Source: Staphylococcus saccharolyticus
GTDB taxonomy: Bacteria; Bacillota; Bacilli; Staphylococcales; Staphylococcaceae
Assembly (NCBI RefSeq): GCF_900458815.1
Contig: NZ_UHDZ01000001.1
Location: 248,001-312,000 of the forward strand
Direction of reading: 5' to 3'
Length of the DNA: 64,000 bases
Shown here piece by piece: positions 28,016 through 37,903 of this stretch. The notes beneath the pieces were generated by a model. That model saw only the letters and a program-made list of their open reading frames with translations. It was not told the DNA's origin and did no database searches. A program made the translations under genes and the position numbers. The first letter of the stretch is position 1. Each line of letters opens with the position of its first letter.

Positions 28016-28283
28016 AAGAATGTCCTCCCACTTTTATTGAACTTTTACGTTTTCTATTATAATCGTTTTCACAGGTTAAGTAGAACTATTTTACTACATT
28101 TAATAAATGATAACGTAAATTTTATTGTTGATCTTATTAAGATATTGTTAAATGTAATCAAAAACTATATGTAAAATATTGCATTATTAGTAATATCGTT
28201 GTAATATTGTAATCGAATCGTAACATCTTCTTTGTTTTACATACTTTTACGATTCAATGTATATATAAAGGAGAGATTTGTTT

Positions 28284-28766
28284 ATGAAAAAATCTACAAA
28301 AGTTATTTTATCGTCAATGTTAACAGTAGGAACAATGTTTGGAGTTGGAGTTGCAGCAGATTCACCACAAGTTAATCAAGCACATGCCGCAACTACACCT
28401 TATTATAATTACCATGGATATGCAGGTAATCATGCATCATTTGTATTAGACAAACAATTTATCAAATCACTTAAGTACAATAACTTCAGAATGAATGGTG
28501 TGCATATTACATCAACGTATGCTACTAAAACAGTTAAAAAATATGATCAAACATTCCATGGTGTAACTAAAAGTGGTAAAAGTGCCAACTCAGTCACTTT
28601 CGACGTTACTAGTAAACTTACACTTCAACAACTTAAACAAGCATATGGTAAAAATTTAATTGCACATGGTAACAATTTCTATATTTACAAACCAGGTAAT
28701 GATAAACCAGGTATCATGTTTATTTTGAAAAATGAAAAAGTAACTTCAATTTCAATTGGATTCTAA
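28284..28766 (+). CDS. isaB: Immunodominant staphylococcal antigen B (IsaB) family
   Basis: 160 residues from the ATG at 28284, about nine bases after AAAGGAGAG. Signal peptide about residues 1-36 (KVILSSMLTVGTMFGVGVAA, with AHAA at the cut site). The mature part begins TTPYYNYHGYAGNHASFVLDK, closely matching IsaB of S. aureus (TPYYTYNGYIGN). It continues with KKYDQTFHGVTKSGKSA and LKQAYGKNL, also conserved. IsaB is a secreted/surface antigen that binds nucleic acids in S. aureus and has been linked to immune evasion. It is a single gene. The terminator-like hairpin at 28947 is about 180 bases downstream. Confidence 0.87.
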   Translation: MKKSTKVILSSMLTVGTMFGVGVAADSPQVNQAHAATTPYYNYHGYAGNHASFVLDKQFIKSLKYNNFRMNGVHITSTYATKTVKKYDQTFHGVTKSGKSANSVTFDVTSKLTLQQLKQAYGKNLIAHGNNFYIYKPGNDKPGIMFILKNEKVTSISIGF

Positions 28767-28946
28767 AGTACAAGATTTTATTTAGCTTAACATATGCTGT
28801 TTACATGTAATTTCAAAAAATGAACTATACACTATGTAAAACGGCAATATTAATTACTTCAACATTTAGTACTTTATATAGATTTAAAATTAAATATAAC
28901 AACTTAGAATATTCTAAGATGAATACTTGGAATATTACATTATTAA
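28767..28946. other. Spacer after isaB, no feature seen
   Basis: AT-rich sequence without an open frame that I can support. It is part of a 593-base gap that also holds the hairpin at 28947 and repeat copy C. Confidence 0.4.
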
Positions 28947-28977
28947 GCGCCTGGGACATAATGTCTCAGGCGTTTTA
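28947..28977 (+). terminator. GC-rich terminator hairpin
   Basis: CGCCTGGGACA TAA TGTCTCAGGCG followed by TTTT. It directly adjoins repeat copy C. Confidence 0.75.
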
Positions 28978-28981
28978 CGTA

Positions 28982-29096
28982 TTGGCAGTCAAAAAATGAA
29001 TCTATACTAAGATTTTTTCAACTATAGGGGCTCCAACATAAAGAATTTCATCAGAAATTCAGCATACAAAGCAAGTTGGGGTTTGGGGCTGAGACA
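28982..29096 (-). repeat. Dispersed intergenic repeat, copy C (inverted)
   Basis: Its reverse complement begins GTCTCAGCCCCAAACC and contains CCAACTTGCTTTGTATGC, GAATTTCTGATGAAATTC, CCCTATAGTTGAAAAAA and a final GCCAAT, in the same order as copies A (9103) and B (17191). Confidence 0.65.
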
Positions 29097-29359
29097 ACGA
29101 ATTCAATATAAATTCTGTCTACTCACTTTAAAAATAATCATATTATGGAAAATTGCTATAATACTATTAGGGTGAACATCATAGATATAGACTTGAGTCA
29201 TACCCATTTCTAATTTTTAAAGCTATACTGAAACTGTGTGTTTTCTTATTAATGATGTTTTTTGTTTTAATCAATTATTTTTAACATGTTAGATTAATGA
29301 TTGGATAATTCATTTTCAAAGTAGAAGGGTATAGCATTTTTGAAAGGTGGTATATTTTT

Positions 29360-30306
29360 ATGGGTGTATTAACTAAAGAGGAAAAAGTTAAAATTCTGTC
29401 AGACATTGTTGCAATTGAAACGGTTAACGACAATGAATTAGAAGTCGCAGAGTACTTACAAACATGGTTTGATAAATATGATATTGACTCACATATAGAT
29501 GAGGCATCAGATAGTCGGGCTAACTTAATTGCTACTATTGGTTCAGGGCAACCAGTTATTGGTATTTCAGGACATATGGATGTCGTAGCAGAGGGGAATC
29601 ATGAAGATTGGGCTTATGAGCCTTTTAAACTAACTGAAGATCATGGCTACTTATATGGTCGGGGTGCTGCTGATATGAAATCTGGATTAGCGGCTTTAGC
29701 TATAGCGCTTATCGAAATTAAAGAGAGTGGTCAGCTAAGAGTAATTCTTTAGATTTTAGTAATATGGTTAATAAATTAGAGGATAAACTTCCTGAACATA
29801 TTACTAAGGCACAAGCTAAAGAGTTGATTGAAGGACTAGTCATGACTAACAGTATTGTTAAAGGAGGTACTCAAGTAAACTCATTACCTGACTTTGCTAC
29901 TGCTGAATTTAATGTACGCACGATACCTGAATATAATAATGAAAAAGTAAAAGAATTATTTAACAACTATTTACAACAGGCTAATGAAAATGGTGCAACT
30001 TTAACTCAAGAGATTTATCTTGAGTTAGAACCAGTTGTCACTACTGGCAAAAATCGTTTAGTAGAACTTGGGCTAGAGAAGGCACAACAACATTTTTCTA
30101 AGGAAACAGGCTTGATAACTACGCCTACAGTAGCAGTTACTGATGTTTCAAATTTATTACGTGGTAAGGATGAACATTTTCCATTTTTAATGTTTGGACC
30201 AGGTGTAGGCCCACATCAAATTGATGAATATGTAGACAAGCAAAATTATCTAGACTTTATAGATTATTATATTGATTTTCTGACATCATATACTACCGAA
30301 GTTTAA
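29360..30306 (+). pseudogene. M20-family peptidase/deacylase (ArgE/DapE type) with internal deletion
   Basis: The N-terminal part (29360-29752, AAAGGTGG upstream) has the metal-binding ISGHMDVV and GRGAADMKSG motifs. The C-terminal part (29764-30306) has VKGGTQVNSLPDFATAEFNVRT and FGPGVGPHQIDEYV. Between IKESGQL and SNSLDFSNMV about 130 residues are missing, including the third metal ligand region (GEEVG) and part of the dimerisation domain. The join is out of frame. Intact relatives are about 410 residues. The family removes acyl groups from amino acids or trims peptides. The two halves are otherwise clean, so one deletion event explains the loss. Confidence 0.87.
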
Positions 30307-30336
30307 ATATATTTACAATAGAAGATATTAGTTTGG

Positions 30337-30368
30337 CACTCCACTTTAAATACAAGTGGGGTGTTTTT
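30337..30368 (+). terminator. Terminator after the M20 remnant
   Basis: CACTCCACTT pairs with AAGTGGGGTG across a 7-base loop and is followed by TTTTT. Confidence 0.85.
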
Positions 30369-30904
30369 ATTATATAGGTTTAACTATCTTATAGAAAAGT
30401 TTAAATACATCTAAATATGGTAAGAGTAAAATAATAGTTATAAAGTATGTACAATTAAGTTTGACATGAGCTCTGATTCTTTGAAATGCAAAATGATTGG
30501 AGTAGTTTTAGTCCTTTGAAAACTGTATACAGTACAATAAGAACTGAAAATTAAATAAATTGCTTTCCGTTTATGTACTCTGTAAGAATTTATTTTTTTA
30601 TGATTACAAATAATAAATATTATTTTAATTCAATCAATTATAATTTGATAATATCTCTTGAGAACCTCTTAATTAATTCTAAGGGGTTTATTATTTTATT
30701 TAAAGTCCTTGTAGATAAAGCGATTGGATATAATTGAATTACACCAAATAATATTAAACATAATATAATTATTAATTTTACTACAAATTCATTAATAAAA
30801 ATAATTTATATAAAAATATTTAAATTTAAATAATAAAATAATTAGTTGCAATAATTAAAAACTTATTTATACAAAAAATTATAATTGATAATTATGTTAA
30901 TAAA
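30369..30904. other. Long AT-rich spacer upstream of sepA
   Basis: No gene seen in 536 bases. It contains a small hairpin at 30663-30688 (AACCTCTT/AAGGGGTT followed by a T-rich run), possibly a terminator. The final 200 bases are extremely AT-rich and probably hold the sepA promoter. Confidence 0.45.
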
Positions 30905-32417
30905 ATGAAAATTCCATTTACTTTCTAAAAAATATATTACAGTTGCAAGTTCCTTAGTTAATATGGATACAAATGCTAAGGAGAAGGTATCAGCTACTTA
31001 AGACATTGATGCGAAAGTGACTCAACAAACGCAAGCCCCTACTGCATTAAAAGAGTTACCTAATTCGCAAAATGTTAAGAATCTCTACAAAGATTATGCA
31101 GTTACTGATACTAAAAAGGATAGTAAAGGTTTTACTCACTACACTTTACAACCTAAAGTAGAAAACACTTTTGCTACTGACAAAGAAGTGAAAGTCCATA
31201 CTAACAAAGATGGTAAAGTTGTACTTATTAATGGTGACACAGACGCTAAAAAAGTGAAACCAACGAACAAAGTATCATTAAGCAAAGATGATGCGGCTAA
31301 CAAAGCCTTTGAAGCGGTAAATCTTAATCGTGATAAAGCTAAAAACATTAAGAGCGATGTCATCAAACAAAACAAAGTTGAGATTGACGGAGAGAAGAAT
31401 AAATACGCATACAACGTTGAAATCATTACAACTTCACCAAAAATTACACATTGGAACGTCAAAATTGATGCTCAATCAGGTAAAGTAGTTGATAAACTTA
31501 ACATGTTAAATGAAGCAGCTACAACTGGTACTGGAAAAGGAGTGCTAGGAGATACAAAACAAATTAATATTAACAGTATTAATGGAGGATATGCTCTTCA
31601 GGATTTAACTCATCAAGGTCAGCTCTCTGCTTATGATTACAATGACAGCACAGGTCAAGCATATCTTATGCAAGATAATGACGAGAACTTTGTTGATGAC
31701 GATCAACGTGCAGGTGTAGACGCGAACTATTATGCTAAAGAAACTTATGATTACTATAAAAATACATTTGGAAGAGAGTCTTATGATGATCACGGTAGCC
31801 CAATCATCTCATTAGCTCACGTTAATAACTTCCACGGTCAAAATAATAGAAACAATGCAGCATGGATCGGCGACAAAATGATTTACGGTGATGGAGATGG
31901 ACGCACATTTACTGCGCTATCTGGTGCAAATGATGTTGCTGCACATGAAATCACTCATGGTGTTACACAACAAACTGCTAATTTAGTGTATCGTATCCAA
32001 TCAGGAGCATTAAATGAAAGTTTCTCTGATGTCTTCGGATACTTTGTAGATGATGAAGATTTCTTAATGGGTGAAGATGTGTATACTACAGGTCGTTATG
32101 GAGATGCTTTAAGAAGTATATCTAATCCAGAACAATTTGGTCAACCATCTCATATGGATGACTACGTTTACACTAATTCAGACAACGGTGGTGTGCATAC
32201 TAACTCAAGTATTCCAAACAAAGCTGCATATAATACAATTCGTACGGTAGGTGAACAACGTTCAGAACAAATTTACTACAGAGCTTTAACAGAATACTTA
32301 ACATCTAATGCAGATTTTAAAGATGCTAAGGTTGCATTACAACAAGCGGCACAAGACTTATATGGCGACGGTGTTGCTCAACAAGTTGGACAAGCTTGGG
32401 ACAGCGTTGGTGTCTAA
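30905..32417 (+). pseudogene. sepA: Thermolysin-family metalloprotease SepA (aureolysin type), signal region broken
   Basis: The mature enzyme is complete and clean from 31002 to 32417: propeptide (LKELPNSQNVKNLYKDY), then the catalytic domain with HEITHGVTQQ (zinc-binding HExxH), NESFSD (third ligand Glu) and GGVHTNSSIPNKAAYN (active-site His). It closely follows S. epidermidis SepA. The front is ruined. The ATG at 30905 goes out of frame within three codons and stops, whereas the true frame reads SKKYITVASSLVNMDTNAKEKVSAT. A TAA at 30999-31001 then replaces what is Gln in SepA (SATQNIDAKV). Without its signal peptide the protein cannot be exported. The GTG at 31017 could at most make a cytoplasmic form. 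Confidence 0.88.
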
Positions 32418-32573
32418 ACCAAAAAATATCAATATTCAATAAACAAGAAGTAAATTAGTATCAATAAATTGAAATGACAAACGCCTTAATTAAACAAGAA
32501 TTAATGTTAAACATTTACAATGTCAATCGCCTTATTTAAACTAAATCCTTGATTAGACATTATTAACCTCACG
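32418..32573. other. Spacer after sepA with a short near-repeat
   Basis: No gene. GACAAACGCCTTAATTAAAC and GTCAATCGCCTTATTTAAAC are two similar segments about 50 bases apart, probably a chance or decayed duplication. Confidence 0.3.
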
Positions 32574-32606
32574 AGCCCTTTACTCATGCCTTGGAGTAAG
32601 GGGCTT
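32574..32606 (+). terminator. Terminator-like hairpin downstream of sepA
   Basis: AGCCCTTTACTC pairs with GAGTAAGGGGCT across a short loop. The following bases are T/A-rich but not a pure T run. Confidence 0.65.
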
Positions 32607-32666
32607 ATATATATTAAGGCAGACTACGGTTTTTCTATCCGAAGAAAGATGATTTACTAAAAAATA

Positions 32667-32813
32667 TTAGTTGATAGTGCGTGCAATGTAAGTTTTCGCT
32701 TCATTCAATGTAAGATGAAAATTAAATGAGCTTTTTTCAGTTGAAATATAGGAAGTATCATAAATTATCAATCCTATATCTGTTATTTCAGTATCAATAT
32801 AAATCTGGCTCAT
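32667..32813 (-). CDS. Possible 48-residue protein
   Basis: The frame from the ATG at 32811-32813 to the stop at 32667 reads SQIYIDTEITDIGLIIYDTS, with FNFHLTLNEAKTYIARTI at the end. This looks like real protein (two strands then a helix), but there is no clear ribosome binding site. I do not recognise it. It may be a small gene or a remnant. Confidence 0.35.
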   Translation of the reverse strand: MSQIYIDTEITDIGLIIYDTSYISTEKSSFNFHLTLNEAKTYIARTIN

Positions 32814-33009
32814 CAACGAAAATAAGTTAATAATACTCTAAACGTATAACAATTTATTTGTGCTAAAATAACATTACATATTCTGTCACAAAGTCTTGCA
32901 TATTTTCTCATAAACTTTTAACAATAAAATGATAAAATATTTTTAAATAAAAAGATAAATTAAAATATAACTCAATATAAATTAGATGTATAGAGGAGTT
33001 TATCATTAA

Positions 33010-33471
33010 ATGAAAAAGAGTAAACGACAAGATTTAGTAACCATGATTGTTAAACAAAATCACATCTATAAAAAAGCAGATATTATTGATTATATCTATG
33101 ATCACTTTGGTATTCGTTATAGTATGACAACAATCGCAAGAGATCTTAGAGAACTAAATATTTTCCGGCTTCCAGCTAGCGCAAATCAATTTGAATACAA
33201 AATACTCAATAATCAATCGCAAATTGACGCTAAGTTAAAGCTAGATGATTACCTTGAAACAGAAATTATTAGCACTATCATCAAAGAATCGTATATACTA
33301 ATAAAGACGTCACCAGGATTTGCACAGAGCATTAATTATTACATTGATCAATTGCAACTGAAAGAAATAGTTGGAACAATCAGTGGTAATGATACAATTA
33401 TGATTCTCGCACATTCACAAGCAGTGGCTGAGTATGTTTATTATAAAATATTTAATCATAATTATTCATAA
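33010..33471 (+). CDS. argR: ArgR-family arginine repressor/activator
   Basis: 153 residues, ATG at 33010 with GAGGAG about 12 bases upstream. The N-terminal winged helix (KRQDLVTMIVKQNHIYKKADI, YSMTTIARDLREL) binds ARG boxes. The C-terminal half (about residues 80-150, with TIISGNDT-like VGTISGNDTIMILAHS) is the arginine-binding hexamerisation domain. Placed 340 bases before arcA on the same strand, it is expected to control the arginine deiminase operon through the ARG-box-like sites at 33563-33602, as ArgR/AhrC/ArcR-type regulators do in Bacillus and Staphylococcus. Intact. Confidence 0.9.
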   Translation: MKKSKRQDLVTMIVKQNHIYKKADIIDYIYDHFGIRYSMTTIARDLRELNIFRLPASANQFEYKILNNQSQIDAKLKLDDYLETEIISTIIKESYILIKTSPGFAQSINYYIDQLQLKEIVGTISGNDTIMILAHSQAVAEYVYYKIFNHNYS

Positions 33472-33562
33472 AAATTTATAATTATTTAGATTTATCTTTA
33501 GACCTGGTAAACGCATTCATCCGTTTATTAGATCGTTTTATTTTTCTAAAACATTGTACTTT

Positions 33563-33602
33563 TTAATGACTAACTATTCATTTAAGTGAATAAAAAACTT
33601 TT
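33563..33602 (+). promoter_or_regulatory. Tandem ARG-box-like operators upstream of arcA
   Basis: Two adjacent 18-base sites fit the pattern TGAAT-N4-ATTCA imperfectly. 33563-33580 ends AACTATTCA, and 33585-33602 begins AGTGAATAAAA. The 4-base gap puts them on the same face of the helix, as is usual for ArgR operators. Further ATTCA/TGAAT half-sites occur at about 33635-33700. Confidence 0.5.
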
Positions 33603-33733
33603 TATCTAAATGTTTATGATTCTATTATAAGCCAATTATTCATTTTCCAAGCGGAAACACCAAATCTTAATGTATATTCACTCATATTTATGTATTGAAT
33701 AACCAAATTGTACAAAACTTTCTACATTGGTCT

Positions 33734-33776
33734 TGTGAGTTTAATCACATATTGTTTAAATAATACGCAATATACT
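33734..33776 (+). promoter_or_regulatory. arcA promoter with a CRP/FNR-type operator
   Basis: TGTGA-GTTTAA-TCACA at 33734-33749 is a perfect CRP-family palindrome. A -10 box TATACT lies at 33771-33776, so a start of transcription near 33783 puts the palindrome centre at about -41.5. That is the position for a class II activator. ArcR, encoded at 38313, is the likely protein. Confidence 0.75.
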
Positions 33777-33809
33777 TAGGATGTAGTTAAAGAAAAGGAG
33801 GAAATGAAT

Positions 33810-35045
33810 ATGGCAAATGGACCTATTCAAGTTAACAGTGAAATTGGGAAACTTAAAACTGTATTGCTCAAACGTCCAGGAAAAGAATTAGAAAATTTAG
33901 TTCCTGACTATTTGGATGGCTTACTTTTCGATGACATTCCTTTCTTGAAAGTTGCGCAACAAGAGCATGACCGGTTCGCTAAAGTCTTACAAGATGAAGG
34001 AGTAGAAGTATTATATCTTGAGAAACTTGCTGCTGAGAGTATTAAAGAACCAGAAATTAGAGAGCAATTCATCAATGATGTACTCGCAGAATCTCGCAAA
34101 ACAATTCTTGGTCATGAGAAAGAAATAAAAAAATTATTCTCTACACTATCTAACCAAGAGTTAATCAATAAAGTTATGGCTGGTGTGCGTAAAGAAGAAA
34201 TACAATTAGAATCCACACACCTTGTAGAATATATGGATGATAAATATCCTTTCTATTTAGATCCAATGCCAAACTTATATTTCACTCGCGATCCTCAAGC
34301 TTCAATAGGACTAGGTATGACAGTAAATCGCATGTTTTGGAGAGCTAGACGAAGAGAATCTATCTTCATTTCATATATCTTAAAACATCACCCTAGATTT
34401 AAAGATGCAGAAGTACCAGTGTGGTTAGATCGTGATTGTCCATTTAATATCGAGGGTGGAGATGAACTTGTCCTTTCTAAAGAAGTACTTGCAATTGGTA
34501 TTTCAGAACGTACGTCAGCGCAAGCAATCGAACGCTTAGCACGCCGTATTTTCCAATCCCCTTTATCAACTTTTAAAAAAGTTGTAGCAATTGAAATTCC
34601 AACAAGTCGTACTTTCATGCATTTAGATACAGTTTGCACGATGATTGATTTTGATAAGTTTACGACTCACTCAGCGATACTTAAATCAGAAGGTAATATG
34701 AACATCTTTATTATCGAACAAGATGAAGATAAAAATGACATTAAGATTAAGCATTCAAGTCATCTTAAACAAACATTAGAAGAAGTACTTGGCGTCGATA
34801 ATATTGAGTTGATTCCAACTGGTAATGGCGATGTCATAGATGGAGCGCGTGAACAATGGAATGATGGATCAAATACACTATGTATTCGACCTGGAGTAGT
34901 AGTTACTTATGACCGCAACTACGTTTCTAATGAACTGTTAAGAAAACGAGGAATTAAAGTTATTGAAATTCCAGGAAGCGAACTTGTTCGCGGACGTGGG
35001 GGCCCAAGATGTATGAGCCAACCACTATTTAGAGAAGATTTATAA
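33810..35045 (+). CDS. arcA: Arginine deiminase
   Basis: 411 residues from the ATG at 33810. A nearer ATG at 33804 is only two bases from AAGGAGG (33795-33801) and is rejected. It converts arginine to citrulline and ammonia, the first step of the arginine deiminase pathway, giving ATP without oxygen and raising pH. Active-site motifs are present: FTRDPQAS at about 163, NIEGGDE at about 215, MHLDTV (His) at about 270, [15 protein letters not shown], and the nucleophile Cys in GGPRCMSQ at about 401. Length equals that of S. aureus ArcA. First gene of the arc transcript. Confidence 0.97.
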   Translation: MANGPIQVNSEIGKLKTVLLKRPGKELENLVPDYLDGLLFDDIPFLKVAQQEHDRFAKVLQDEGVEVLYLEKLAAESIKEPEIREQFINDVLAESRKTILGHEKEIKKLFSTLSNQELINKVMAGVRKEEIQLESTHLVEYMDDKYPFYLDPMPNLYFTRDPQASIGLGMTVNRMFWRARRRESIFISYILKHHPRFKDAEVPVWLDRDCPFNIEGGDELVLSKEVLAIGISERTSAQAIERLARRIFQSPLSTFKKVVAIEIPTSRTFMHLDTVCTMIDFDKFTTHSAILKSEGNMNIFIIEQDEDKNDIKIKHSSHLKQTLEEVLGVDNIELIPTGNGDVIDGAREQWNDGSNTLCIRPGVVVTYDRNYVSNELLRKRGIKVIEIPGSELVRGRGGPRCMSQPLFREDL

Positions 35046-35158
35046 TTAATGATATATAACTTGGGAGTGTTCACATAGAAATAGATCGACCTCACAGTGA
35101 TATTCATCAAAAGTTAATTAATTTTACAGCGACTTAATTAATGAAAGGGGCGTATATT

Positions 35159-36166
35159 ATGGAAAAAATCCGGAAACCGTTCAATTTAAAAGGTAGGTCA
35201 TTACTTAAAGAAAGTGATTTTACCAATGAAGAGTTTGAAGGTTTAATCGATTTTGCCATGACGTTAAAAATGTATAAACAACAAGGCACACCACATCGTT
35301 ATTTAGAAGGAAAAAACATTGCGTTACTCTTTGAAAAAACGTCAACACGTACACGTGCCGCATTCACAGTCGCATCTATCGATCTAGGTGCACACCCAGA
35401 ATTTTTAGGTAAAAATGATATTCAATTAGGAAAAAAAGAATCTGTTGAAGATACTGCAAAAGTACTTGGAAGAATGTTCGATGGTATAGAATTTAGAGGA
35501 TTCTCTCAAAAGACAGTTGAAGAATTAGCAGAATTCTCTGGAGTACCTGTATGGAATGGGTTGACTGATGACTGGCATCCTACCCAAATGCTAGCTGACT
35601 TTATGACCATTAAAGAGAACTTTGGTTATTTAGAAGGCATCCATCTTACTTATGTCGGAGATGGCCGCAATAATATTGCACATTCATTAATGGTAGCAGG
35701 AGCCATGCTTGGTGTTAATGTGAAAATATGTACACCTCAATTATTAAAACCTAATGAAACATATTTAAATATTGCTAAAGATCAAGCGTCTAAATATGGA
35801 GGTTCAGTTCAAGTGACTGATCAAATTAACGTTGCAGTTAAAGATGCAGACGTAATTTATACCGATGTGTGGGTATCTATGGGTGAAGAAAGTGAATTTG
35901 AAGAACGAATTAATCTATTGAAGGATTATCAGGTCAATAGAAAAATGTTCAACTTAACCGGTAAACATAGCACAATTTTTTTGCACTGTTTGCCAGCTTT
36001 TCATGATACAAAAACACAATATGGGCAAGAAATTTTTGAAAACCATGGCTTAACTGAGATGGAAGTTACAGACGAAATCTTTAGAAGTGAACATTCTAGA
36101 GTATTTGACCAAGCTGAAAATCGCATGCATACGATTAAAGCTGTGATGGCAGCTACTTTAGGCTAG
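35159..36166 (+). CDS. arcB: Catabolic ornithine carbamoyltransferase
   Basis: 335 residues from the ATG at 35159, which has AAAGGGG 8 bases upstream; the earlier ATG at 35141 lies before that site. It splits citrulline with phosphate into ornithine and carbamoyl phosphate. The carbamoyl-phosphate loop [11 protein letters not shown] at about 54-64, HPTQMLADF at about 140, and the ornithine-side [10 protein letters not shown] at about 275 are all present. Length fits the catabolic class. It follows arcA by 113 bases and precedes arcD by about 300. Confidence 0.96.
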   Translation: MEKIRKPFNLKGRSLLKESDFTNEEFEGLIDFAMTLKMYKQQGTPHRYLEGKNIALLFEKTSTRTRAAFTVASIDLGAHPEFLGKNDIQLGKKESVEDTAKVLGRMFDGIEFRGFSQKTVEELAEFSGVPVWNGLTDDWHPTQMLADFMTIKENFGYLEGIHLTYVGDGRNNIAHSLMVAGAMLGVNVKICTPQLLKPNETYLNIAKDQASKYGGSVQVTDQINVAVKDADVIYTDVWVSMGEESEFEERINLLKDYQVNRKMFNLTGKHSTIFLHCLPAFHDTKTQYGQEIFENHGLTEMEVTDEIFRSEHSRVFDQAENRMHTIKAVMAATLG

Positions 36167-36472
36167 TTTATTAAAAAACTAAAATACTTTGCGAAAGAAC
36201 ATTTGAACCATTTGTATTATAAATGAAACGACGTATACAAATGATGACACATCTTTAAATAATTCAAATATAGTGATTTGATGACGATGAAGGCCTCAAT
36301 CTTACTATAACAATTAAAAATCGTCACGATTTTCACACCTTTCCACCATACCTTGAAAACTATCAGACACTTATTTGAAAGAATTTAAATCAATGACATT
36401 ACCATCCATGAAAAAAATAGAAAGATGTGAAGTGGGATTACGCAAATCCCTACTTCTAAAGGAGAAATGAAT
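36167..36472. other. arcB-arcD spacer
   Basis: 306 bases without a gene. I see no CRP-type palindrome like the one before arcA. A 20-base AT/GC mosaic around 36433-36452 (AGTGGGATTACGCAAATCCC) can fold as a short hairpin (GGGATT/AATCCC) just before the arcD ribosome binding site. Confidence 0.45.
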
Positions 36473-37903
36473 ATGAGTGAATCAGGAGATAAAAAGTTAA
36501 GTCGATCATCGTTAATAGGTATAGTTATTGGTTCAATGATTGGTGGCGGTGCATTCAATATTATGTCAGATATGGGGGGGCATGCAGGTGGTCTCGCAGT
36601 TATTATTGGATGGATAATCACAGCTATAGGTATGATTTCAATAGCATTTGTATTTCAAAATTTAACCAATGAGCGACCAGATTTAGATGGTGGTATTTAT
36701 AGTTATGCACAAGCAGGTTTTGGTGATTTCATAGGTTTTGCAAGTGCTTGGGGATATTGGTTTTCAGCATTTTTAGGTAATGTCGCTTATGCAACGCTAC
36801 TCATGTCAGCAATAGGGAATTTCTTCCCTATATTTAAAGGTGGTAATACTATACCTAGTATTATAGTAGCCTCCATTTTATTATGGGGAGTCCACTTTCT
36901 TATACTTAAAGGTGTTGAAACCGCAGCCTTTATTAATAGTATTGTGACTGTTGCTAAATTAATTCCAATATTATTAGTAATTATATGTATGTTAGTTGCT
37001 TTTAATTTTGAGACTTTTAAAACTGGATTCTTTGGTATGGATGCCCATGGAGCATTACCATTTAATTTCGGAGATACTATGTCTCAAGTTAAGAGTACAA
37101 TGCTTGTAACAGTATGGGTATTCATAGGAATAGAAGGTGCCGTTGTCTTTTCAAGTCGAGCTAAACATAAAAAAGACGTTGGTAGTGCGACAGTGATAGG
37201 TTTAATTTCAGTGCTATTAATTTATTTTTTATTAACTGTACTAGCACAAGGTATTATTATACAAAACCATATTTCAAAACTCGGTGCTCCATCCATGGCA
37301 CATGTGTTAGCCTATATCGTTGGTGATTGGGGTTCTACATTAGTCAATATTGGACTCATTATATCTGTATTAGGTGCTTGGTTAGGATGGACGTTACTAG
37401 CTGGTGAATTACCATTTATCGTTGCTAAAGATGGACTATTTCCTAAATGGTTTGCTAAAGAAAATAACAATGGTGCACCTGTTAATTCATTATTAATTAC
37501 TAACATATTAGTACAAATTTTCTTAATTAGTATGGTATTCACTCAAAGTGCATATCAATTTGCATTCTCTCTAGCAGCAAGCGCTATACTTTATCCATAC
37601 ATGTTTAGTGCCTTTTACCAAGTAAAATATACAATTGAGCACAAACAAGCAGCTACACCTAAACAATGGATAATTGGTATTCTCGCCTCTGTTTACGCAA
37701 TATGGCTCGTTTATGCGTCGGGAATAGATTATTTATTACTTACAATGTTACTTTATATTCCAGGACTTATTGTTTATGCAAATGTTCAGAAAAACAATAA
37801 AACACGTCTGACTCGTGTCGATTACATCTTCTTTATCATCATTGTTATCTTAGCAGTGATTGGTCTAATAAGATTATGCAGTGGAGCCATTAACGTGTTC
37901 TAA
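36473..37903 (+). CDS. arcD: Arginine/ornithine antiporter
   Basis: 476 residues from the ATG at 36473, 8 bases after AAAGGAG; the ATG at 36467 is too close to it. Twelve membrane helices of the APC superfamily are visible. Helix 1 carries the substrate motif GIVIGSMIGGGAFNI. Conserved GGIYSYAQAGFGDFIGFASAWGYW follows at about 80, GIEGAVVFSSRAK at about 215, and GELPFIVAKDGLFPKWFAKEN at about 310. It swaps external arginine for internal ornithine and needs no other energy. Third gene of the arc cluster. Intact. Confidence 0.95.
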   Translation: MSESGDKKLSRSSLIGIVIGSMIGGGAFNIMSDMGGHAGGLAVIIGWIITAIGMISIAFVFQNLTNERPDLDGGIYSYAQAGFGDFIGFASAWGYWFSAFLGNVAYATLLMSAIGNFFPIFKGGNTIPSIIVASILLWGVHFLILKGVETAAFINSIVTVAKLIPILLVIICMLVAFNFETFKTGFFGMDAHGALPFNFGDTMSQVKSTMLVTVWVFIGIEGAVVFSSRAKHKKDVGSATVIGLISVLLIYFLLTVLAQGIIIQNHISKLGAPSMAHVLAYIVGDWGSTLVNIGLIISVLGAWLGWTLLAGELPFIVAKDGLFPKWFAKENNNGAPVNSLLITNILVQIFLISMVFTQSAYQFAFSLAASAILYPYMFSAFYQVKYTIEHKQAATPKQWIIGILASVYAIWLVYASGIDYLLLTMLLYIPGLIVYANVQKNNKTRLTRVDYIFFIIIVILAVIGLIRLCSGAINVF

